Shown in pieces: positions 1 through 8,083 of a stretch of DNA of 22,252 bases (positions are counted from its first letter, which is position 1; every line of letters starts with the position of its first letter). Made by a program: the position numbers and the translations under genes. The stretch is from Ruminococcus sp. AF41-9 (GTDB lineage: Bacteria; Bacillota; Clostridia; Lachnospirales; Lachnospiraceae): positions 1 through 22,252 of the forward strand of contig NZ_QUDO01000060.1 of the NCBI RefSeq assembly GCF_003477525.1. The letters run 5' to 3'. The notes under the pieces were generated by a model. The model was not told the origin of the DNA, ran no database searches, and was given only the letters and a program-made list of their open reading frames with translations.

Positions 1-37
1 ACCAGTCATCTAGTTTTTAATAGTCCCATATTGGAAT

Positions 38-97
38 AAAAATAGAGATTATTGTTTATTGAATTATCAAATCCACTTTACAATAATCTCTATTTTT
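38..97. terminator. 17-bp perfect inverted repeat, possible bidirectional terminator
   Basis: Arms at 38-54 and 81-97 are perfect reverse complements (AAAAATAGAGATTATTG and its complement) separated by 26 bases. Either strand reads an A-run, the stem, then a run of five T, which suits a weak bidirectional terminator. It lies about 57 bases beyond the stop of the decayed sensor kinase. The stem is AT-rich and the loop long, so an element end or a protein-binding site is also possible. Outside it, 1-37 and 98-153 show nothing recognisable. Confidence 0.45.
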
Positions 98-153
98 ATA
101 TACGTTTCAATCAGATCATCCAGTCTTATTATGGAAAAATCCATTTTAGTTTT

Positions 154-1653
154 TTATTTTTTCAAAATCTTCTGCAGTTTCTTCAAATCCAGCGGTTTCA
201 CCAGATATTCTGTAACCCCTGCCTGTTTTGCCTTCGCCACATCCTCCGCAAACGCATTGGCAGATATGGCAATGATCGGGATTGTTGTGGCATCTGGTCT
301 GTTAAGGCGGCGGATTTCTTCTGTTGCGGTCAGTCCGTCCATCACTGGCATCATGATATCCATAAAGATATAGTCAAATTCATTCTGCTCTGACTGTCTA
401 AAGGAATCCAGTGCTTCTTTTCCGTTTCTGGCAGAGACTGTTTCTGCGCCCCAGTCCTCCAGCATAAACTGAATGATTTCCAGATTCATATCATTGTCTT
501 CGACTATCAGAACTTTCTTTCCATGCAGTCTGAATGACTGTCCGTTCCTTCTTCCTGCACGTACACTTTTTCCACAAAATCCTTATCAGTTGCAAATGTC
601 AGCGTCCATATAAACTCCGTTCCTACATCTTTCTTACTGTTTACTCGGATTTCTCCGCCCATTTTTTCGACAATCCTTTTTACAATGGCCAGTCCCAGTC
701 CGGTGCCTTTGTATTCAGTTCTGTCGTCTTCGTGTTCCTGGGTAAACTGTTCGAACATGTGCTTCTGAAATTCTTCGCTCATACCGATTCCGGTATCTGC
801 CACTTTAAATCTGCAACTGACATGATCCGCATCCTGTTCTGTGACCTGTGCGGAAATCTGCCGCTGTAGTTTCCCCCGGATACTGACTTGCAAAATATTT
901 CAGAGAAATCTTGCGAAGATGAATGTTTCCATCACTTAAATATGCCGTCTTTTCCGTATCCGACAGGCTGTACAGATAGGCATTCAGTATTCCCAGAAAC
1001 TCCATATCACGTTTTTTGTTCACAGCGAGACAGATACTTGAAGTATGCCCGGATATGGTACTGATGATCAGATTGTTGGAAGTATCATAGGTATAATATT
1101 CAACCGAATTATGATCTCCCACTCCGGCATCAGCCACGCCTTCTGCTACAGCTTTGACGCATTTTTCCGTATTGCTGAATATGATAACCGTTCTCCACTC
1201 AGAAGTGTCGATTGCATTTTCCAGTCCTTCCACAACAGCCAGGACATCCTTATTTCCGTCACCTCTTCTGTAAAAAGATGCCAGTTCGGCTTCCATCAGC
1301 AGGTCACTTCGGATCAGCCCATTCTTTGCACAGTATTTCGAAGTAAAACTCATGCCGATCACAATATCAAAATTTCCCTCTTTTAATTTCTGCTCCGCAT
1401 CTTTTGCGTTGCTGCAGAACGTGTAATGAACCGTCCCGTCGAAATTTTCAGCAAAATGATCCAGCACTGACACAATCATACCTGCTGCTTTTCCATCTCT
1501 CTGATAAATATAAGGTGCATCATCATCCACGCAGAGTACCTCTATCGTATCCATCCTTTCCAGATATTTCACCTGTTTCTCTGACAGAAAAATCCCCGTT
1601 ATCCCGAACTGTTTTTTTCTCTTTTTGCTCCACTCATAATTTTTCCCATCCAC
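154..1653 (-). pseudogene. decayed hybrid sensor histidine kinase (SBP-like sensor, ATPase fragment, receiver)
   Basis: Three pieces of one hybrid kinase lie in order but in different frames. The piece at about 895-1653 resembles a bacterial solute-binding (SBP_bac_3-type) sensor domain, ending in a segment like YLYSLSDTEKTAYLSDGNIH that normally precedes the membrane helix. It then runs out of frame into an ATPase region (507-893) that has the DTGIGM and GTGLGLAIVKRIVEKMGG boxes. The receiver piece (154 to about 530) keeps VLIVEDND, the phospho-acceptor region FMDIMMPVMDG and the VKP lysine. The transmembrane helix, the phospho-accepting histidine domain and the ATPase N-box are all missing, so the junction near 890 is a deletion plus frame change. 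A second frame break lies near 520-545. The sensor piece begins in what looks like a linker, so an upstream sensor domain may be lost too. The gene begins 4 bases after the RelA/SpoT gene. With no kinase core it should not signal. Confidence 0.8.
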
Positions 1654-1657
1654 TCTC

Positions 1658-2647
1658 TCAGTCGATCAGGTCATTCTGGAACCTTGACAGATGTTCATAT
1701 GGCAGAATAAGCCGTCCTCTGTACAGTCCGCAGCCATCATTGATCAGACTGTTATTGACTGCCGCAAACATATTTACATCCAGTTTTGACAGATCCAGGT
1801 TCAGAAGCCGGATTCCTCTCTCATATGCATCATCAAAATATCTGCATTCCCCTTTCGGAATTGCATCCCGTCTTGCCCGCTCGCTTTCCTGTTTCTTTTC
1901 ATATCCCAGATGATTGGCTGCACCAATTTCTGCCACATCATCCATATCTTTGGTACGGATCTGCACTTCCAGAAACGATCTGGAGCTGTTATCATAAAAA
2001 GTAATATGTAACGACTGATAATCAGAGTCTTTTTTCTCGGAAATATAGTCCCTGTAATAGGGCTTTGCTGCTTCATCCATTAATTCTGAATGGCCTTCTT
2101 TTACTCCATTGGCAGGCTCTGCCGTAAATCCCCGTTCTTCCAGAAATCCCGGAAGTTTATTTGCAATATCATAGAGATATTTCAGTTCTGCGTTTTCTCT
2201 GTCCTCCCCCGCTTTCAGATGGCATTTCGGAAGAGAGATCACAATGCGGTATGCGATCAGGTCACGGAAACAGCTCAGTTTATTCTTTAAATCTGCGATT
2301 GGCGGATACGTTCCGTGTTTGCTGTAATAATCATAGATGTACTCCACAATATATCCGTTAAATTTCTCCTCCGCGCGGATCAGTGACTTGATCCTTCCTT
2401 TTACTGTAAAGGCCAGAAACGGATATTCCTGCGTCATATATTTATAAAATTCTCTGATCTTCTGTGACTGTGCAGTAAGGAAATCGTTGTGTTCCAGCAG
2501 TTCTTCGATCTGGATCAGAAAGTTGCAGTGGATCAGATCGATCTCATTGCGATTCTTCTTTGCATCTTTTCTCAGATCCTCTGTATATCTCTGCAATATT
2601 TTCAGTACGGTATCTCCGGAATATAAATAGTCATTTAATGTTATCAT
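1658..2647 (-). CDS. RelA/SpoT-domain (p)ppGpp synthetase, GTP pyrophosphokinase family
   Basis: A 329-residue cytosolic protein expected to move pyrophosphate from ATP to GTP/GDP to make alarmone. Recognisable synthetase motifs occur in order: GRIKSLIRAEEKF, CFRDLIAYRIV, the YQSLHITF G-loop segment, then FLEVQIRTKDMDDVAEIGAA followed by NHLGYE. No HD hydrolase domain precedes them and no TGS/ACT domain follows, so this is a small synthetase type rather than a full-length Rel. It is longer than the usual 200-260 residue small synthetases, with a charged helical N-terminus (about residues 1-90) and an extra C-terminal segment after about residue 260. The ATG at 2647 follows an AAGGGA ribosome site, and a plausible promoter lies at 2710-2737. 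The broken sensor kinase follows 4 bases after its stop and may once have been co-transcribed. The family is clear; the substrate preference is not. Confidence 0.85.
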   Translation of the reverse strand: MITLNDYLYSGDTVLKILQRYTEDLRKDAKKNRNEIDLIHCNFLIQIEELLEHNDFLTAQSQKIREFYKYMTQEYPFLAFTVKGRIKSLIRAEEKFNGYIVEYIYDYYSKHGTYPPIADLKNKLSCFRDLIAYRIVISLPKCHLKAGEDRENAELKYLYDIANKLPGFLEERGFTAEPANGVKEGHSELMDEAAKPYYRDYISEKKDSDYQSLHITFYDNSSRSFLEVQIRTKDMDDVAEIGAANHLGYEKKQESERARRDAIPKGECRYFDDAYERGIRLLNLDLSKLDVNMFAAVNNSLINDGCGLYRGRLILPYEHLSRFQNDLID

Positions 2648-2709
2648 AAGTGTTTCCCTTGCTTTCCTTATTTTCCATGAACATTCAGTAAAATTTTTTG
2701 TTTCTTTCT

Positions 2710-2737
2710 ATTTTATCAGACTTTTTTTGTTTCGCAA
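2710..2737 (-). promoter_or_regulatory. putative sigma-A promoter for the alarmone synthetase gene
   Basis: On the minus strand, TTGCGA (2732-2737) is followed after 16 bases by TAAAAT (2710-2715), five of six matches at the -10. It sits about 60 bases upstream of the synthetase start and just downstream of the terminator of the preceding gene. Confidence 0.5.
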
Positions 2738-2761
2738 GGGATATTCGTTATTTACCCACGT

Positions 2762-2794
2762 AAAAAACAGACGGCTTTTTCCACCGTCTGTTTT
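2762..2794 (-). terminator. intrinsic terminator of the flavodiiron gene
   Basis: An 11-bp perfect stem (AAAACAGACGG at 2764-2774 with its complement at 2784-2794) has a 9-base loop and, on the minus strand, six T at 2762-2767 overlapping and following the stem. It lies 60 bases after the flavodiiron protein stop and separates it from the alarmone synthetase. Confidence 0.85.
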
Positions 2795-2854
2795 CGTTTC
2801 TTCTGTCGCTGTCTTTTATTCACTTACTGATCGTTTCCGCACAATCTCACAGAA

Positions 2855-4645
2855 TCATCCGATCGGTTCGAAATCTACTGCGCCGTGTTTGCAAAGCGGG
2901 CAGATGTAATCTTCCGGAAGTTCATCGCCTTCATAAATGTATCCGCAGACTTTACATACGAAGCCTTTTTTGCCTTCTGTCTCTGGTTTTGGTTTTACAT
3001 TCTTCTGATAGTAGGTGTAGCTCATTGTTTCCTGGTCGCTTACGACACGGGCTTCCGTCACACTGCAGATGAACATTCCGTGAGTTCCGAGATCTACATA
3101 CTGCTCTACTTTCAGAGACATAAATGCATTGATATATTTATCCAGGAATACCAGTCCATTGTCAGAACGGTTTACCTTCTGTCCTGCAAATTTATCTGCG
3201 CTTCTTCCGCTCTGGAAGCCGAACTGCTCAAATACAGAGAATGGTGCTTCCACAGAGAGGCAGTTAACGTTCATCACACCTGTCTGTTTGATCACATGGT
3301 GAGAATAGTTTGTCTTATTGATGTTGACTGCTACGCGGAACGGAGAATCTGTAAGCTGAGTCACTGTATTTACGATCAGACCGTTGTCTTTTTTGCCGTC
3401 ATTGGAAGTTACTACATATAAACCATATCCGATGCGGAATAATGCTGTCATATCGTTCTTGTTTGCCAATTCATCATTCTTTGCGATATATTCCTGGCAG
3501 AGTTCAGAAGCCATTGCTTCCATCTGATCTTTGTTATCCTGGTTGACCGCGGACATGATCTTTACAGTGGTAGCCAGCCAGTTGATCTTTTTGCATTCAG
3601 ACAGCATATTTTTCATCACTTTCGCTGCCAGAGGTGCCCAGGAGCCATTTTCGATCAGACCTACGGTACGATTCTGGAAATTGTGCTCCACAAGGCGGGT
3701 AATAAAATCATTCATGAACGGATAGATTCCTGCATTGTAAGTGGTAGTCGCAAGAACCAGTTTACTGTAGCGGAACGCATCGCTGAGTGCCTGGGACATA
3801 TCATCTCTTGCCAGATCATAGACAACTACTTTCGGGCAGCCTTTACTCTTTAATTTCTCAACAAACTGGTTGACTGCTGCTTTGGTATGTCCATATACAG
3901 AAGTGTAGGCAACAACGATACCCTCTTCCTCTGGTGTGTAGGAAGACCATGTATCATAAAGTCCGATATAATGACCCAGATTCTCTGTCAGTACAGGTCC
4001 GTGTAATGGACAGACGATCTGGATATCCAGTGTTGCTGCAACTTTCAGAAGTCTCTGTACCTGTGCACCGTATTTGCCGACAATACCGATGAAATATCTT
4101 CTTGCTTCGTCGTCCCAGTCTTCTTCTACGTCCAGAGCGCCGAATTTACCGAATCCATCTGCGGAGAAGAGAACCTTGTCTGTACTGTCATAAGTCACCA
4201 TAACTTCCGGCCAGTGTACCATTGGTGCAAATACGAAAGTAAGGTTGTGGTTTCCAAGGCTTAATGTAGAACCGTTCTCAACTTCCAGTTTCTGTCCTTC
4301 CAGATCCAGACCGAAGAAATTTTTGATCATAACGAATGTTTTCGCATTGGCTACTACTGTAGTGCCCGGATATACTTCCAGGAAGTTGGCTACGTTTGCC
4401 GCATGGTCCGGTTCCATATGCTGTACGATCAGGTAGTCTGGTTTCCGTCCGTCCAGTACCTGCTCCAGGTTGTCCAGCCATTCATGTTTGAAATTCGCAT
4501 CTACGGTATCCATAACTGCGATCTTCTCATCCAGGATCACATAAGAATTGTATGCCATTCCATTTGGCACTGCATACTGCCCCTCGAATAAATCTACCTG
4601 ATGATCATTTACTCCGACATACTTGATCGTATCTGTAATCTTCAT
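2855..4645 (-). CDS. flavodiiron protein fused to flavin reductase and rubredoxin domains
   Basis: A 596-residue cytosolic O2 and/or NO reductase of the FprA type. Domain 1 is the metallo-beta-lactamase-like diiron domain (about 1-240), with ligand motif HMEPDH (H76, E78, D80, H81) and further ligands H144 (PMVHWPE), D163 (SADGFG) and H215 (CPLHGP). All iron ligands are present. Domain 2 (about 243-390) is flavodoxin-like, FMN-binding, starting VAYTSVYGHT. Domain 3 (about 400-550) resembles flavin reductases (ALFRIGYGLYVVTSNDG). Domain 4 is a C-terminal rubredoxin with C564/C567 and C582/C585 (CKVCGY, CPLCKHG). Electrons from a reduced nicotinamide or partner could thus pass through flavin and rubredoxin to the diiron site within one chain. 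The start at 4645 follows a GAGGG site. It has its own promoter and terminator, so it is monocistronic. It fits oxygen protection in a strict anaerobe; O2 versus NO preference cannot be read from the sequence. Confidence 0.93.
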   Translation of the reverse strand: MKITDTIKYVGVNDHQVDLFEGQYAVPNGMAYNSYVILDEKIAVMDTVDANFKHEWLDNLEQVLDGRKPDYLIVQHMEPDHAANVANFLEVYPGTTVVANAKTFVMIKNFFGLDLEGQKLEVENGSTLSLGNHNLTFVFAPMVHWPEVMVTYDSTDKVLFSADGFGKFGALDVEEDWDDEARRYFIGIVGKYGAQVQRLLKVAATLDIQIVCPLHGPVLTENLGHYIGLYDTWSSYTPEEEGIVVAYTSVYGHTKAAVNQFVEKLKSKGCPKVVVYDLARDDMSQALSDAFRYSKLVLATTTYNAGIYPFMNDFITRLVEHNFQNRTVGLIENGSWAPLAAKVMKNMLSECKKINWLATTVKIMSAVNQDNKDQMEAMASELCQEYIAKNDELANKNDMTALFRIGYGLYVVTSNDGKKDNGLIVNTVTQLTDSPFRVAVNINKTNYSHHVIKQTGVMNVNCLSVEAPFSVFEQFGFQSGRSADKFAGQKVNRSDNGLVFLDKYINAFMSLKVEQYVDLGTHGMFICSVTEARVVSDQETMSYTYYQKNVKPKPETEGKKGFVCKVCGYIYEGDELPEDYICPLCKHGAVDFEPIG

Positions 4646-4731
4646 AGTTTTGCGCCCTCGATTCTTTCTTAATATAGTGTATATTGTACGTTTTATAAAT
4701 GTTTATGTATTGCTGTTTTGTTTATGGTTTC

Positions 4732-4760
4732 ATTCTATACTATTTTAGTTCAGTTTTCAA
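4732..4760 (-). promoter_or_regulatory. sigma-A-like promoter of the flavodiiron gene
   Basis: On the minus strand, TTGAAA (4755-4760) and TAGAAT (4732-4737) are separated by exactly 17 bases. The predicted start of transcription leaves an untranslated leader of about 80 bases that is very AT-rich. I see no known repressor box in it. Confidence 0.6.
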
Positions 4761-4796
4761 GTCTTTTCTGGAAATTTTTTTCATTATTTTCAGAAA

Positions 4797-4818
4797 CAAC
4801 CAGATCAGATACTGGCTG
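4797..4818 (-). terminator. weak hairpin after the M20 amidohydrolase gene
   Basis: On the minus strand, CAGCCAG (4812-4818) pairs with CTGGTTG (4797-4803) over 7 bases, including one G-T pair, with an 8-base loop. It is followed by TTTCTG rather than a clean T-run. It begins 5 bases after the stop codon of the amidohydrolase, so it is a plausible but weak terminator. Confidence 0.4.
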
Positions 4819-4822
4819 CTGC

Positions 4823-6040
4823 TTATAACTTTGTAATCATTTTATACAATGCCTCCACACTGTACGGCAGTATCCTCTCATCAAGCTGGAATTTCGGATG
4901 ATGAAGCGGATGGTTTTCTCCCGGGATTCCTGCAAGGAATACGGAAAAAAGTCCTCTGGTTTCCCTGAAATATCTGTAGGCATTGTCCCCGGACAAAAAC
5001 AGCTCATCCTCTCCCTCCAGGACAAATTGATCGCCAAACACTTCTGTTCCTGCTGCCTTCGCGATCTCCACCAGTCCGTCATCATTTGCAAATGCGTACA
5101 CCGGACTTTTCGGAAACTCCATGCGAATCTGTGCCCCGGTCTGCTTTTCAATCTCACGCAGGCAGTTTTCCAGTGCTTTTTCCAGTGCTGTATAGGTTTC
5201 TTCATGAACTGCCCGGATGTTTCCGTTAAGTACCACATGATCCGCAATGATATTTGTATATTCCCCTCCATGGATTGTTCCGGTTCCGATGATGTATTTT
5301 CCGGCATCCGGATGCTGCTTTTTGAAATTTTCATTCAGGTCATGAATCGCATTCACTACCCGGGCTGCTGCATAGATTGCATCGATTCCTTTCTCTGCTT
5401 CACACCAGTGGCTGGATTTTCCATGGACGTGGATCTGCATACTGTTGATCATGGAAGACGCCTGCCCCTGATGAACCGCCATCCCAAGAGTCATATCCGC
5501 TGCATAATGAAACATGAGAAATGCATCCGCTTTCGGATTCTGCAAAGCTCCTGCCTGGAGCATCCTTCTGGCACCTTCTCCGATTTCTTCTGCCGGTTCA
5601 AAAAGGAAGCGAATCCTTACCGGAAATCTTTCTTTTTTCTTCCGCGTTTCATATTCCTTCTGTCCTTCGCAGCTTTTCTTTTCCTCATTCTCTTCCTCTG
5701 CTATGATCTTCGCGAGGATCAGTGCTGCCGCCAGAATAAAATCATGTCCGCAGGCATGCATATATCCCTGATTCACGGATTCATATGGCAGTCCTGTCTG
5801 CTCCTGTATCGGCAGGGCATCCATCTCCGCCCGGAGAACCACCAGTTTCTTTCTGTCCTTCAAACCGGGAAGTTCTGCGATCAGCCCGGTAGGTTCCACA
5901 GGAGTGATCTCATAGCCCAGCTTCTCCAGATATCTGCGGATATATGCCGAAGTTTCCACTTCCTGAAGTGCCAGCTCCGGATGCTGGTGAAAATGGTGTC
6001 TCAGACTGATCAGTTCCTCTGTGTAATCTCGTATATTCAT
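4823..6040 (-). CDS. M20-family amidohydrolase / N-acyl amino acid deacylase
   Basis: A 405-residue cytosolic zinc hydrolase of the M20D type (HipO/N-acyl-L-amino-acid amidohydrolase group), expected to remove an acyl group from an amino acid or small peptide-like substrate. Seen: HFHQHPELALQE near the N-terminus, the RAEMDALPIQE segment (R70), the metal motif HACGHD (H95, C97, H99, D100), the catalytic glutamate pair in EPAEEIGEG (E151/E152), the lid-domain segment HGKSSHWCEAEKGIDA, and a late NHPLHHPKF histidine motif. A charged insertion (about residues 115-138, rich in E and K) precedes the EE motif and is unusual. The start at 6040 is chosen because GGAGG sits just upstream (6045-6049); an ATG four codons earlier has no ribosome site. 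It lies 77 bases after recQ and is probably co-transcribed with it. The true substrate is unknown. Confidence 0.88.
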   Translation of the reverse strand: MNIRDYTEELISLRHHFHQHPELALQEVETSAYIRRYLEKLGYEITPVEPTGLIAELPGLKDRKKLVVLRAEMDALPIQEQTGLPYESVNQGYMHACGHDFILAAALILAKIIAEEENEEKKSCEGQKEYETRKKKERFPVRIRFLFEPAEEIGEGARRMLQAGALQNPKADAFLMFHYAADMTLGMAVHQGQASSMINSMQIHVHGKSSHWCEAEKGIDAIYAAARVVNAIHDLNENFKKQHPDAGKYIIGTGTIHGGEYTNIIADHVVLNGNIRAVHEETYTALEKALENCLREIEKQTGAQIRMEFPKSPVYAFANDDGLVEIAKAAGTEVFGDQFVLEGEDELFLSGDNAYRYFRETRGLFSVFLAGIPGENHPLHHPKFQLDERILPYSVEALYKMITKL

Positions 6041-6117
6041 ATATCCTCCCATCTGTATTTTCAGTTATTTAGTTATGCGCAGGCAGCGAAGCGGATTGAC
6101 TGCGAATATCCGACTGA

Positions 6118-8004
6118 CTAATCTATTCCGTCTTTATTTTCTTCCGGCATGCTCAAAACAGCTTCCGTGCGCGCTGAAGTAAATTCCTGTATTTCTTTCA
6201 GAAATCTCTGCCCGTATTTTTTCAATTTATTTTCTCCAACACCGGATACATTCAACATCTCTTCTTCATCCGTCGGCTTTTTCACACACATATCAATCAG
6301 CGTCTTGTCACTGAATACAATATACGGCGGCATGGACTCTTCCTTTGCAATCTCCAGGCGAAGTTTCCGCAGGATTTCAAACAGGTCATATCCTGCAGAG
6401 GTAAGTGCATCCGTACTGCGTTTTCTGACCGTTTTTGATGTCTTTTTCTTTTTATCCGGTTCTTTTTCTTCGTAGGTCTGCATGACCACATGCGTATTTT
6501 CATCCTTCAAAGGTGCAATATTTCCCAGTTTCAGAACACTGTAGCGTTCCTGCGTCTGATATAAATATCCCATTTCTGTCATCTGACTGATCAGATTTCT
6601 GAGTTCTGTCTCACTGTGCCCGCTTAATGCTCCATATGTTTTATACTTATCTGTTCCCAGTTCCCTCAGACGTGCTCTCTTTGCCCCCATCAGGGTACCA
6701 AGTACGATCGTCAGTCCATAGCGTCCTCTTGTCTCAGCCACACAGTTGACGATCTGCTTCGCTTCTGCTGTCATATCTGTTTCATGGTAATCCCTGTGAC
6801 AGTTTCCACAATTTTCACACGGACCGGAAGTCTCTTCTCCGAAATATTCCAGAATATAATTGCGCAGACATCCTGTTGTCCTGCAGTATCCTTCCATGAT
6901 CTGAAGCCGCCGGATATCTCTCTGCCGGATCAGATATTCATCCTCTCCGTCCACATCCGAAAAATCTTTGCTGTCCAGAAGCATACGGTTTATCATGGTG
7001 TCCTGTGGGGAAAAGAGCAGAATACACCGGGAATTTTCCCCGTCACGGCCAGCACGTCCTGCTTCCTGATAATAGTTCTCCATGCTCTGCGGCATATTGT
7101 AATGAATCACATAACGCACGTTAGACTTATCAATTCCCATTCCAAAAGCATTGGTCGCCACGATCACGGACGTTCTGTCGTAGATAAAATCATCCTGATT
7201 TTTCTTTCTGGTTTCATTATCAAGACCTGCATGATATCTGGTGACCGGAACGCCTTTTTTGAAAAGTTCCTCAAACAGATTGTCTACATTTTTCCTTGTT
7301 GCACAGTAGATAATTCCGCTTTCTGTCGGATGTCTGTCTATGTATTCCATCACAAACTCATCTTTCCGGCGGATATTTTCCACACTGTAATATAAATTCT
7401 TTCTGTCAAATCCGGTTACTACTACGGCAGGATCGATCAGATTTAAGATACATAAAATATCATTTTTTACTTCTTTTGTTGCTGTCGCTGTAAAAGCACT
7501 GACAATTGGTCTTGTGGAAAGGTTACGGACAAATTCTACAATTTTAAGATAGCTCGGGCGGAAATCCTGTCCCCACTGCGAAATACAGTGTGCTTCGTCC
7601 ACCGTTACCATAGAGATCTCCACATGTCTGGCAAATTCCAGAAACTCATAGTTTTCCAGACGTTCGGGAGCAACATAGATGATTTTATATCTTCCCCCTG
7701 CTGCCAGATACAGTGCTTTGCTGATCTGGTTCTCAGTAAGGGAAGAATTGATAAAAGCTGCATGGATTCCCGCCTCATTCAAGGCTTTTACCTGATCCTG
7801 CATCAGCGAAATCAGAGGGGATATCACAAGAGTGATCCCCGGCAGCATCAGTGCCGGGATCTGATAGCAAATGGATTTTCCTGCTCCTGTCGGCATGATT
7901 GCGAGCACATCCCGGTGTTCCAGGATGGACTCCACAATACTCTCCTGCCCTTCTCTGAATGTATCGTATCCAAAATAAGTTTTTAAGGTTTGTAATGCAT
8001 TCAC
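6118..8004 (-). CDS. recQ: ATP-dependent DNA helicase RecQ
   Basis: A 628-residue 3'-5' DNA helicase for recombination and fork repair. The order is classic: an N-terminal FGYDTFREGQ segment (adenine-recognition Q motif), Walker A PTGAGKS (38-44), DEAH (136-139) followed by the RecQ-specific aromatic loop region CISQWGQDFRPSY, the second helicase lobe with FGMGIDKSNVRYVIHYNMPQ and QEAGRAGRDG, the zinc-binding cysteines (TTGCLRNYILEYFGEE then CENCGNC), a winged helix, and a C-terminal HRDC domain ending near KYGQRFLKEIQEF. All parts are present, so it is a full-length RecQ. The start is a GTG at 8004, supported by GGAAGG nine bases upstream and by alignment of the N-terminus with known RecQ proteins; a nearby ATG (7998-8000) is out of frame. 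It lies between a MATE exporter and an amidohydrolase, all on one strand with short gaps. Confidence 0.95.
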   Translation of the reverse strand: MNALQTLKTYFGYDTFREGQESIVESILEHRDVLAIMPTGAGKSICYQIPALMLPGITLVISPLISLMQDQVKALNEAGIHAAFINSSLTENQISKALYLAAGGRYKIIYVAPERLENYEFLEFARHVEISMVTVDEAHCISQWGQDFRPSYLKIVEFVRNLSTRPIVSAFTATATKEVKNDILCILNLIDPAVVVTGFDRKNLYYSVENIRRKDEFVMEYIDRHPTESGIIYCATRKNVDNLFEELFKKGVPVTRYHAGLDNETRKKNQDDFIYDRTSVIVATNAFGMGIDKSNVRYVIHYNMPQSMENYYQEAGRAGRDGENSRCILLFSPQDTMINRMLLDSKDFSDVDGEDEYLIRQRDIRRLQIMEGYCRTTGCLRNYILEYFGEETSGPCENCGNCHRDYHETDMTAEAKQIVNCVAETRGRYGLTIVLGTLMGAKRARLRELGTDKYKTYGALSGHSETELRNLISQMTEMGYLYQTQERYSVLKLGNIAPLKDENTHVVMQTYEEKEPDKKKKTSKTVRKRSTDALTSAGYDLFEILRKLRLEIAKEESMPPYIVFSDKTLIDMCVKKPTDEEEMLNVSGVGENKLKKYGQRFLKEIQEFTSARTEAVLSMPEENKDGID

Positions 8005-8022
8005 CTTTTTTCACCTTCCATT

Positions 8023-8054
8023 CAGTTAAGTTTTATATCAGTTAAATTTTATAT
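8023..8054. repeat. tandem 16-bp direct repeat upstream of recQ
   Basis: CAGTTAAGTTTTATAT (8023-8038) is followed immediately by CAGTTAAATTTTATAT (8039-8054), differing at one base. On the minus strand each copy contains TATAAA. The pair sits 18-50 bases upstream of the recQ start, so it may be a promoter/operator pair for recQ or just a local duplication. Confidence 0.7.
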
Positions 8055-8083
8055 CTTCCACATGCTTCTTCTTTTTCTGCTTT

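Noticed and set aside
154..893. Two separate intact genes, a small ATPase protein and a stand-alone receiver
   Set aside because: The ATPase piece lacks the N-box and a ribosome site, and the receiver frame continues upstream of its first ATG with receiver sequence (VLIVEDND), so both are fragments of one broken gene.
4898..6121. Long open frame of about 407 codons on the plus strand
   Set aside because: It lies antisense to the M20 amidohydrolase, whose motifs are clear. Its composition (rich in Cys, Phe, His, Ser) is typical of an antisense shadow and it has no recognisable domain.
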